Shown here in pieces: positions 1 through 5,222 of a DNA stretch of 9,529 nt. Made by a program: the position numbers and the translations under genes. The notes under the pieces are model-generated. The model was not told where the DNA came from and did not search any database. It saw nothing but the letters and a program-made list of their open reading frames with translations. Numbering within the stretch: the stretch's first letter is position 1; every line of letters starts with the position of its first letter. The stretch is from NCBI GenBank assembly GCA_964424125.1, contig CAYRHS010000124.1:1-9529 (forward strand). The letters are read 5' to 3'. The stretch is from CAYRHS01 sp964424125 (GTDB taxonomy: Bacteria > Actinomycetota > Acidimicrobiia > IMCC26256 > JAOSJL01).

Positions 1-1
1 C

Positions 2-590
2 GGGGACGCCGCAGCCGAGGTGCGTGACGTCGTCTACAGCGAGCCCGGTCGTGTGGACGGGTTCACGCTCAACCAGCGCGGTCTCCTCGCCGGTCGGAAA
101 CCGGAGCGACTGTCCTGGTCGTCGGTCGCGTCGGTCGGTCGGGATGCCGTCATGATCGAGTCCGAGGAGGCGCTCGTCCACCGGACGGATGCTCCGGAGG
201 CCCTGGCCGGGNNNNNNNNNNGACGAGGAGGGCAATGCTCTGGGTCGCGTCAAGGACCTCGTCATCAAGCTCGGACGAGCGGCACGCGTGATCGGCTACG
301 AGATCGAGGGCCCCGAGGTGGAGCACCGGAGGGGCGCGGCCCATGCGTATCTCCCCCTCCCCGACCAGCTCGCCGTCTCGGGTGATGCCCTGATCGTCCC
401 GAACGGCGCCGTGGCGCTCGAGTGCTCGAACATCGACGAGTTCGCCGACGCGATCGAAGAGCGCTCCGAGAGCTCCGACGATCGATCCTACGATGAGCTG
501 TACGCAGAAGCTCGGCGGCGGGACGTGCCCGGCCGTTCGACGATGTCGAAACGCGAGCTGCAACAGGCACTCGTGGAGGAGGGATCGTGA
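2..590 (+). CDS. Double PRC-barrel protein with a Rho_N/SAP-like C-terminal tail; 5' end missing and interrupted by an assembly gap
   Basis: PRC-barrel domains are small beta-barrels found in RNA-processing, photosynthetic and stress proteins; the role here is unknown. The frame is open from the window edge, so the true start lies upstream. The left half (positions 2-211) encodes VRDVVYSEPGRVDGFTL and WSSVASVGRDAVMI, typical of a first PRC barrel. After the Ns the protein resumes in another frame (222-590) with DEEGNALGRVKDLV, VIGYEIEG and LPLPDQLAVSGDALIVP, a second barrel. The tail carries YDELYAEARRRDVPGRS followed by MSKRELQQAL, which resembles the Rho_N/SAP-like helical motif of nucleic-acid-binding proteins. 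The halves fit together as one two-barrel protein if the real gap length is a multiple of three and adds roughly ten residues. The stop TGA overlaps the GTG start of the next gene. The family call is firm; the nucleic-acid role of the tail is inference. Confidence 0.8.
212..221. other. Assembly gap (10 Ns)
   Basis: Ten consecutive Ns fall inside the first PRC-barrel gene. The coding frame before and after them differs, because ten is not a multiple of three, although protein similarity continues across. The run is therefore probably a placeholder for a different true length rather than a biological frameshift. Confidence 0.98.
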
Positions 591-1036
591 CGACGACGGC
601 CAGCTTCCGCGCGACGAAGGGGCTGCCGGTGATCACCCGCGATGACGCGCGAGGTCGGAACGGTGACGGGGCTCCTCGTGGATCCCGACACGGCGCGAAT
701 CCGCTCCATCGACATCGGTGCAGGTCTCCGGCAGCGCCACGTCGACTTCGAACGAGTCGCCGTGGGGGAGGCCGCCGTGGTCCTGGGCGCGTCCGACGAC
801 CTCCGCGAGGCGGCGACGAATGGGAGCAACGGGCCGAAGATGGCGACCTGGAGCTTGTCGGCAAGATTGTGCTCGACGAGAGCGGTGACGCCCACGGTGC
901 GATCGAGGACGCGGTCTTCGAGTCGGACAGCGGCACCTTGACCGAGCTCCGCACGACGGCGGGATCGATCTCGGCCTCCCGGTTGCGCGGCATCGGGTCC
1001 TACGCGGTCGTGCTGCGGAACGAGGACGAACGCTGA
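587..1036 (+). CDS. PRC-barrel protein with two compensating frameshifts
   Basis: The GTG start overlaps the previous stop (GTGA) and follows a GGAGG Shine-Dalgarno at 575-579, so translation is probably coupled. The first ~18 codons (VTTTASFRATKGLPVITR) are in the start frame. The PRC-barrel part then continues in the next frame from about 642 (EVGTVTGLLVDPDTARIRS, VDFERVAVGEAAVVLG). From about 815 it returns to the first frame (EWEQRAEDGDLELVGKIVL, SASRLRGIGSYAVVL) and ends at the stop at 1034-1036. The first shift looks like one extra base near 640-652 (in GACGCGCGAG). The second looks like one missing G near 810-818 (in GAGGCGGCGACG). Read without correction, the start frame gives an arginine-rich middle unlike any PRC barrel. 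Sequencing or assembly error is the likeliest cause; a genuine recent pseudogene is the alternative. The corrected protein of about 150 residues would hold two PRC repeats, making it a paralogue of its upstream neighbour. Confidence 0.72.
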   Translation: MTTTASFRATKGLPVITRDDARGRNGDGAPRGSRHGANPLHRHRCRSPAAPRRLRTSRRGGGRRGPGRVRRPPRGGDEWEQRAEDGDLELVGKIVLDESGDAHGAIEDAVFESDSGTLTELRTTAGSISASRLRGIGSYAVVLRNEDER

Positions 1037-1081
1037 TCGTGTCCCGGCTCGTGGTCGAGGACATGCAAGGCTGACGGTCGG

Positions 1082-1094
1082 CCTCCTCAGGAGG
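1082..1094 (+). promoter_or_regulatory. Shine-Dalgarno of the ligase gene within a perfect inverted repeat
   Basis: AGGAGG (1089-1094) lies 8 nt before the ATG at 1103 and fixes that start. It is immediately preceded by its complement CCTCCT (1082-1087), giving CCTCCTCAGGAGG. In mRNA this can fold as a 5-bp GC-rich stem with a TCA loop that would hide the ribosome binding site. The repeat is seen in the sequence; a regulatory effect is inference. Confidence 0.5.
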
Positions 1095-1102
1095 ACGCGG
1101 CG

Positions 1103-2098
1103 ATGGGCTGGGTCGACGAGCTCTCCGGCGACGAGCGGGATCGTCTCGAACGCCGGTCCTTCCCCGGTTGGGTCGAGCCCATGCTCGCCACGCTGACGGA
1201 CGAACGGTTCTCGGACGAGCGCTGGGTCTTCGAGCGCAAGCTCGACGGTGAACGAGTGCTCGCGTACTGCAACGGCAGCCCCGTGCGGCTCCGCTCCCGG
1301 AACCGGCGTGAGCTCGGCAACACCTACCCCGAGGTCGTGGAGGCGCTGACCGGCGGTCCGTCCTGCGTCCTCGACGGCGAGGTGGTGGCCTTCGACGGCG
1401 CGGTGACGAGCTTCTCGCGTCTCCAGGGGCGGATGCAGGTGCAGGACCCGGATGCAGTCCGGCGGACTGGCATCGCCGTCTCCTACTACGTCTTCGACCT
1501 GCTGCATCTCGACGGCTACGACCTGCGCCGGCTCCCGCTGCGGTCCCGCAAGCGGCTGCTGCGAGCGGTGCTGGACTTCGACGACCCGATCCGCTTCTGC
1601 GCCCACCGCAACGCCGACGGCGAGGCGTACTACGAAGAAGCGTGCCGGAAGGGCTGGGAAGGGCTGATCGCCAAGCGCGCCGACTCCCCCTATCGAGGCG
1701 CGCGCTCCCGCGACTGGCTCAAGTTCAAGTGCGTGGCGGAGCAGGAGCTGGTCATCGGCGGCTACACCGATCCGAAGGGCAGCCGGGCACGCTTCGGGTC
1801 GCTCCTCCTCGGGTACTACGACGACCGCGAGCTCGTCTACGCGGGCAAGGTGGGTACGGGCTTCGACCGCAGCACCCTGGAATCGCTGGGCGACAAGCTC
1901 GAATCCCTTGAGCAGGCCCCGGTGCCCTTCGCCCGCGGTGACCTGCCGAAGAAGGAGGTCCACTGGGTTCGTCCCGAGCTGGTCTGTGAGGTGGGGTTCA
2001 CGGAATGGACCGGGGACGGCCGGCTCCGCCACCCGCGCTTCCTCGGCCTGCGCAACGACAAGTCCCCGGAGGATGTCCATCGGGAGCGCCCGTCGTGA
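1103..2098 (+). CDS. ATP-dependent DNA ligase, LigD ligase-domain type, stand-alone
   Basis: It seals DNA nicks and ends through a lysyl-AMP intermediate, and in bacterial NHEJ it acts with Ku and a polymerase. All nucleotidyltransferase motifs are visible in 331 residues: the KLDG core with nucleophile Lys46, RLRSRN (motif Ia, ~62-67), LDGE (motif III, 90-93), YYVFDLLHLDG (IIIa, 128-138), EGLIAKR (IV, 186-192) and WLKFK (V, 205-209). An OB-fold domain follows (~215-325), with VIGGYTDPKGSRARFGSLLLG and a closing RHPRFLGLRNDK. It lacks the polymerase and 3'-phosphoesterase modules of fused LigD, and its length matches the ligase domain alone. The ATG is set by a strong AGGAGG. The next gene overlaps it by 4 nt (GTGA) and encodes the polymerase partner, supporting NHEJ over a role in replication. 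In Pol-PE-Lig proteins this unit would be called ligD (ligase part); LigC-type ligases are the alternative. Confidence 0.93.
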   Translation: MGWVDELSGDERDRLERRSFPGWVEPMLATLTDERFSDERWVFERKLDGERVLAYCNGSPVRLRSRNRRELGNTYPEVVEALTGGPSCVLDGEVVAFDGAVTSFSRLQGRMQVQDPDAVRRTGIAVSYYVFDLLHLDGYDLRRLPLRSRKRLLRAVLDFDDPIRFCAHRNADGEAYYEEACRKGWEGLIAKRADSPYRGARSRDWLKFKCVAEQELVIGGYTDPKGSRARFGSLLLGYYDDRELVYAGKVGTGFDRSTLESLGDKLESLEQAPVPFARGDLPKKEVHWVRPELVCEVGFTEWTGDGRLRHPRFLGLRNDKSPEDVHRERPS

Positions 2099-3000
2099 CG
2101 AGCCTCGAGGTCGCGGGCCGAACGGTCGAGGTCTCGAAGCCCGACAAGGTCCTCTTCCCCGACGCGGGTTTCACCAAGCTGGATCTCGCCCGCTACCACG
2201 AGCGCGTGGCTCCGTTGATGCTGCCCCAGCTCGCGGAGCGGCCGCTCGTGGTCCAACGGTTCCCGGACGGTGTGGGAGCCGACGGCTTCTACCAGAAGGA
2301 TGTACCCGACCACTACCCCGACTGGATCCGCCGGGTCGAGCTGCCGAAGCAGGACGGAACGGTGACCCAGATCGTGTGCGAGGACGCGGCGACGCTCGTC
2401 TATCTCGCCGATCAGGCCTGTGTCACGCTCCACGTCTTCTGCTCGCGCGTCGATCGGGTGCGGTTTCCGGACCAGCTCGTCTTCGACCTCGATCCCTCGA
2501 CGGACGACCTCGGTCCCGTCCGCTCCGCGGCGGCGCTCCTCCGGGAGGCTTGCGCGGAGCTCGGCGTCACGGCGTTCGTGAAGACGAGCGGCTCCCGGGG
2601 TCTGCACGTCCACGTGCCGCTCGACCGAAGCGACGACTACGACGAGGCCCGGGGACTCGCACGCGACCTCGCTGCCGCTGTGGCGGAGCGTGATCCGGAC
2701 CACCTGACGACCGAGCAGCGCAAGGAGCGACGCGGTGATCGCGTGTTCCTCGACATCCTCCGGAATGCCTACGGCCAGCACGTTGTGGCCCCGTACGCGG
2801 TCCGCGCCCGAGCGGAAGCGCCGGTGGCGGTCCCACTCGACTGGGACGAGGCGACGGGCGCGGACTTCCATCCCCGTCGCTACACGCTCGACAACGTCTT
2901 CCGGCGACTCTCGCAGAAGTCGGATCCGTGGGAGAGATTCGCACACCACGCGGTCTCGGCGAGCGTCGTGCGGCGTCGCGTCAGCCGGCGAGGAAGCTGA
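2095..3000 (+). CDS. LigD-type primase/polymerase (NHEJ polymerase domain protein)
   Basis: This is an archaeo-eukaryotic primase (AEP)-superfamily polymerase of 301 residues that fills in or adds (ribo)nucleotides at broken ends before ligation. Visible marks: an N-terminal VEVSKPDKVLFPDAGFTKLD typical of the family (11-30), RFPDGVGADGFYQKDVP (55-71), the metal-binding DLD in QLVFDLDPS (Asp131, Asp133), SGSRGLHVHVPL with His171 and His173, and RVFLDILRN with the likely third acidic residue Asp220. The end, YTLDNVFRRL, is also typical. The start is the GTG that overlaps the ligase stop (GTGA), with a modest GGGAG 8 nt upstream; an in-frame ATG at 2005 would lie deep inside the ligase gene and is rejected. 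No nuclease or ligase domain is fused. Its last 20 nt overlap the end of the convergent YjbQ gene. Confidence 0.93.
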   Translation: MTSLEVAGRTVEVSKPDKVLFPDAGFTKLDLARYHERVAPLMLPQLAERPLVVQRFPDGVGADGFYQKDVPDHYPDWIRRVELPKQDGTVTQIVCEDAATLVYLADQACVTLHVFCSRVDRVRFPDQLVFDLDPSTDDLGPVRSAAALLREACAELGVTAFVKTSGSRGLHVHVPLDRSDDYDEARGLARDLAAAVAERDPDHLTTEQRKERRGDRVFLDILRNAYGQHVVAPYAVRARAEAPVAVPLDWDEATGADFHPRRYTLDNVFRRLSQKSDPWERFAHHAVSASVVRRRVSRRGS

Positions 3001-3382
3001 GCCGTAGCTTCCGGCGAGGGTTGTCGACGTTCGGGTCCACGAGGACCACGCTCTGCCAGGTCCCGAGGGTGGGCGCGCCGTCGACGACCGGGAGCACCAG
3101 CGACGGGCTCACGAACGCAGGGATCAGGTGGTCGGCCCCGTGGCCCCTGGACCCGTGCGCGTGGCGGTAGCGCTCGTCGCGAGGAAAGAGCCGATCCAGC
3201 GTGTCGCCGAGATCGGGCTCCGAGCGTGCTCCCGTTTCCATCAGCGCGAGACCGGCCGTGGCGTGCGGAGCGAACACCGAGCAGAGACCGTCGCCGCGTC
3301 CCGCGCAGAACTCGGCGATGCGGTCGGTCACGTCGACGACGCGCTCGTTGCCGGTGCGAAGCTCGACGACCTCGGTGTCCAC
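2981..3382 (-). CDS. YjbQ/UPF0047 family protein (secondary thiamine-phosphate synthase enzyme family)
   Basis: This small (133 residues) YjbQ-type protein belongs to a widely conserved family. Family members have shown weak thiamine-phosphate synthase activity, but the physiological role is unsettled. Visible family marks: VVDVTDRI near the N terminus, SVFAPHATAGLALME (His40), YRHAHG (72-77), the histidines around HGADHL (His81, His85) and the near-invariant LGTWQ (106-110), with VDPNVDNPRRKLRLSFL closing the fold. I chose the GTG at 3382 because it gives the usual family N terminus. An ATG at 3475 would add 31 arginine-rich residues and overlap the upstream gene. No good Shine-Dalgarno precedes the GTG, and a palindrome occupies that position. 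The gene lies 40 nt downstream of the MDR oxidoreductase on the same strand, so the two are probably co-transcribed. Confidence 0.88.
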   Translation of the reverse strand: MDTEVVELRTGNERVVDVTDRIAEFCAGRGDGLCSVFAPHATAGLALMETGARSEPDLGDTLDRLFPRDERYRHAHGSRGHGADHLIPAFVSPSLVLPVVDGAPTLGTWQSVVLVDPNVDNPRRKLRLSFLAG

Positions 3383-3389
3383 GTGCCGA

Positions 3390-3408
3390 CCGTATCGCCT
3401 CGATACGG
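3390..3408 (-). promoter_or_regulatory. Perfect 8-bp inverted repeat between the MDR and YjbQ genes
   Basis: CCGTATCG-CCT-CGATACGG is an exact palindrome with a 3-nt centre. It starts 15 nt beyond the stop of the MDR gene and ends 7 nt before the YjbQ GTG start, where a ribosome binding site would be expected. It could be an operator, a stem that limits translation, or a hairpin terminator without a U-tract. The sequence does not decide between these. Confidence 0.5.
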
Positions 3409-3422
3409 GCCAGCGGGTCCGT

Positions 3423-4433
3423 TCAGGAGATCCGCAACGCGATCTTGCCCACGTGCTCGTGCGCCTGCATCGCACGCATGGCCTCGCCGATCTCGGTCCA
3501 GTCCAGCGTGTGACTGATCGGCGGGTGGATCCGGTGGAGCTCCACGGCCCGACAGCAGGCCGCGTGGTCGGCGACGCTGCCGACCGTGATGCCCACCAGG
3601 TGCACGTTGCGGCCCATGACGTCGAAGATCGAGACCTCGGCGGTGTCGGCCCCGCTCACGGCACCGACCACGACGACCATGCCCGCTCGACGTACGGCCC
3701 GTACGGATCGAGGCAGCGTGTCGGCGCCGCCGACGTCGAGCACCAGGTCGGCGCCGCGGCCGCCGGTGGCCGCGCGCACTGCCCGGTCCCAATCCGGTGT
3801 CGAGCGGTAGTTCACCAGGTGGTCGGCTCCGAGGGACTCGCCCACCCGGAGCTTCTCGTCCGACGAGGAGGTGAGCACGACCTCCGCCCCGTGGGCCTTG
3901 GCGAGCTGGAGCGCCAGCAGCGAAACGCCGCCCGTGCCTAGGCACACCACCACGTCGCCCGCCTTGACCGACCCGGCGCGCAACGCGCTCCACGCCGTGG
4001 TGCCGGCACAGGGCAGCGTGGCGGCTTCGAGATCGGTGAGGTGCACGGGGACCGGGACGAGGGCCGCGGCGGGGAAGCGCGCGTACTGTTGGAGCCAGCC
4101 GTCCCCGGCGTCGCCCGGGACGTAGCGCTCGACCTCGGGACCGGGCGGCCCGTGGGACCAGCGGGGGAGGAAAGCGCCCGTGACCCGGTCGCCGACCTCG
4201 AGCCCGCGCACGCGTTCCCCCACAGCGACCACCTCGCCGGCGCCGTCCGACATGGGGACGCGGGGCCACGGCCCGTCAATCATCCCCAGCAGGTTCACGA
4301 GGTCGTGGAAGTTCATGCTCGACGCGCGCACGCGCACGACCGCCTCGTCTCGGCCCGGCTCGTGGACCGGTCGCGGCTCGGGACGGGGCACCGAGCCGGC
4401 CTCCTCCATGACCATGGCCGTGTAGGTCTCCAT
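3423..4433 (-). CDS. MDR-family NAD(P)-dependent alcohol dehydrogenase / quinone oxidoreductase-like protein
   Basis: This is a medium-chain dehydrogenase/reductase of 336 residues that probably moves hydride between NAD(P)H and a carbonyl, alcohol or quinone; the substrate cannot be read from the sequence. The N-terminal GroES-like domain shows SSMNFHDLVNLLGM and VPMSDGAGEVVAVGERV (~60-75). The Rossmann domain has CLGTGGVSLLALQLAKAHGA (~164-183), then VVLTSSSDEKL and SLGADHLVNYR. The end, EHVGKIALRIS, is typical. The usual catalytic-zinc cysteine/histidine set is not apparent, which points to the zinc-free branch (MDR7-like). The ATG at 4433 is preceded 7 nt upstream by CGGAGGGA (4440-4447 on the minus strand), which decides the start over the longer in-frame extension to 4478. 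It is the first gene of a probable two-gene unit with YjbQ and diverges from the SDR chimera. Confidence 0.9.
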   Translation of the reverse strand: METYTAMVMEEAGSVPRPEPRPVHEPGRDEAVVRVRASSMNFHDLVNLLGMIDGPWPRVPMSDGAGEVVAVGERVRGLEVGDRVTGAFLPRWSHGPPGPEVERYVPGDAGDGWLQQYARFPAAALVPVPVHLTDLEAATLPCAGTTAWSALRAGSVKAGDVVVCLGTGGVSLLALQLAKAHGAEVVLTSSSDEKLRVGESLGADHLVNYRSTPDWDRAVRAATGGRGADLVLDVGGADTLPRSVRAVRRAGMVVVVGAVSGADTAEVSIFDVMGRNVHLVGITVGSVADHAACCRAVELHRIHPPISHTLDWTEIGEAMRAMQAHEHVGKIALRIS

Positions 4434-4603
4434 CACCGCTCCCTCCGTGGCATCCGCCGAACGCGTCAAGGCTGGCACTCGCCAACGGCGCGGGCACGGC
4501 GAACCTTCGGTCCGCCCGCGTCTTCGTGTTCCGGAATCGAGTGTCGAACGCGGGGCGATCGGGTATCGGCGACTTCGAACGCCTGGAGTGGAGAGGAGGC
4601 GTC
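4434..4603. promoter_or_regulatory. Divergent intergenic region between the MDR and SDR genes
   Basis: These 170 bp must hold the start signals for both directions. Each gene has a clear Shine-Dalgarno: CGGAGGGA at 4440-4447 (minus) and AGGAGG at 4594-4599 (plus, 4 nt before ATG 4604). I see no convincing -35/-10 pair; a TTGACG on the minus strand (4464-4469) lacks a matching -10. Possible regulator sites are TTCCGGAA (4529-4536, a perfect 8-bp palindrome) and the repeated TCGAACGC (4544-4551 and 4575-4582), with a near copy CCGAACGC at 4457-4464. Confidence 0.35.
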
Positions 4604-5182
4604 ATGGACGAGGTCGTTGTGGTCACGGGCGCGTCGAGCGGCGTCGGACGAGCCGTCGCTCGACGCTTCGCCGAGGACGGAGCAAACGTCGCCCTGCTGG
4701 CCCGCGGCGAAGCGGGTCGCCGTGGAGCCGCCGAGGAGATCGTCGGTGAAGGCGGACGCGCGCTGGCCGTCCACGCCGCCCTCGCCGACGCCGAGCAGGT
4801 GGAACACGCCGCGGCCGAGGTCGAGGCGCAGCTCGGTCCGATCGACGTCTGGGTCAACAACGCCATGACCACGGTCTTCGGGTTCTTCGACGACATCGAG
4901 CCCGACGAGTTCGGACGAGGTCCGGTACCAGGCGGCCCTCCCCCCCGAGCTCGCGGCGGGGAGTCTCGACGACCGCAGCGGCGACAGTTGTTGCGCGCGC
5001 TCCGGCGGGTCCTGCGCACCGCGGTCGATCGTGGTGCCGATCCCGACGCGCTCCCCGAACGCTGCCTGCTTCCCCGGCGCGAGGAGGGCGCGTCGTGCAG
5101 TCGGTGTGAGAGACGTGTGGAGAAGACGAGGGTGGCGGGACGAACTACCTACTTGTGTCCCCGATGCCAACGTCGCGCCTGA
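4604..5182 (+). CDS. Chimeric ORF: SDR N-terminal half joined to an Fpg/Nei C-terminal end
   Basis: This ORF of 192 codons begins as a short-chain dehydrogenase: TGASSGVG cofactor loop (8-15), the start of a Rossmann fold, and WVNNAMTT (84-90, a variant of NNAG), up to about DIEPDEF (97-103). An SDR of this type should continue for well over 100 residues with the Ser-Tyr-Lys catalytic set. Instead the similarity ends abruptly at ~4910. About 25 low-similarity residues follow, and the C terminus (from ~4986) reads as the end of a formamidopyrimidine-DNA glycosylase: LLRALRRVLRTAVDRGADPD and a zinc finger with Cys165, Cys168, Cys185 and Cys188. Without the SDR active site or the glycosylase catalytic N terminus, neither activity is expected. 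The start is supported by AGGAGG at 4594-4599. A deletion fusing two neighbouring genes, or an assembly collapse, explains it best. Confidence 0.75.
   Translation: MDEVVVVTGASSGVGRAVARRFAEDGANVALLARGEAGRRGAAEEIVGEGGRALAVHAALADAEQVEHAAAEVEAQLGPIDVWVNNAMTTVFGFFDDIEPDEFGRGPVPGGPPPRARGGESRRPQRRQLLRALRRVLRTAVDRGADPDALPERCLLPRREEGASCSRCERRVEKTRVAGRTTYLCPRCQRRA
4914..5182 (+). pseudogene. C-terminal remnant of an Fpg/Nei-family DNA glycosylase
   Basis: Fpg/Nei enzymes excise oxidised bases; the catalytic Pro/Glu is at the N terminus and a zinc finger at the C terminus grips DNA. Only the tail is present. The piece from 4914 to about 4985 encodes DEVRYQAALPPELAAGSLDD, resembling the helix-two-turn-helix region, in the frame one base off from the SDR frame. 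From about 4986 to the stop the SDR frame carries the rest, ending in CSRC, VAGRTTYLCPRCQ. The spacing C-x2-C-x16-C-x2-C and the GRTT-x2-CPRCQ signature are canonical. Two frames are thus needed for one domain, with a one-base slip near 4980-4990. The first ~180 residues of a normal enzyme, including the catalytic N terminus, are absent. Confidence 0.75.
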
Positions 5183-5222
5183 GAGAGCCGAGGTGCATCG
5201 GTCACGTCGGGCCAGGGAAGGG

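Noticed and set aside
1039..1074. Eleven-codon GTG ORF in the leader before the ligase
   Set aside because: Too short, with no Shine-Dalgarno and no regulatory codon pattern; nothing supports it as a leader peptide.
488..2080. Minus-strand ORF of 530 codons opposite the PRC-barrel and ligase genes
   Set aside because: No recognisable domains, and it covers a ligase gene with all catalytic motifs.
2005..2094. Upstream ATG extension of the polymerase gene
   Set aside because: It would overlap the conserved C terminus of the ligase. The GTG at 2095 gives the standard N terminus and a coupled GTGA overlap.
1837..2949. Minus-strand ORF of 370 codons opposite the ligase and polymerase genes
   Set aside because: Antisense to two genes with complete family motifs; no independent similarity seen.
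3383..3475. N-terminal extension of the YjbQ protein from an ATG at 3475
   Set aside because: The added residues are arginine-rich, overlap the MDR gene and do not resemble the family N terminus.
4940..4946. Seven-C run as a programmed frameshift site linking the two frames of the chimera
   Set aside because: The reading frames on either side belong to unrelated families missing their essential parts; gene fusion or assembly error is simpler, and no stimulatory structure is evident.
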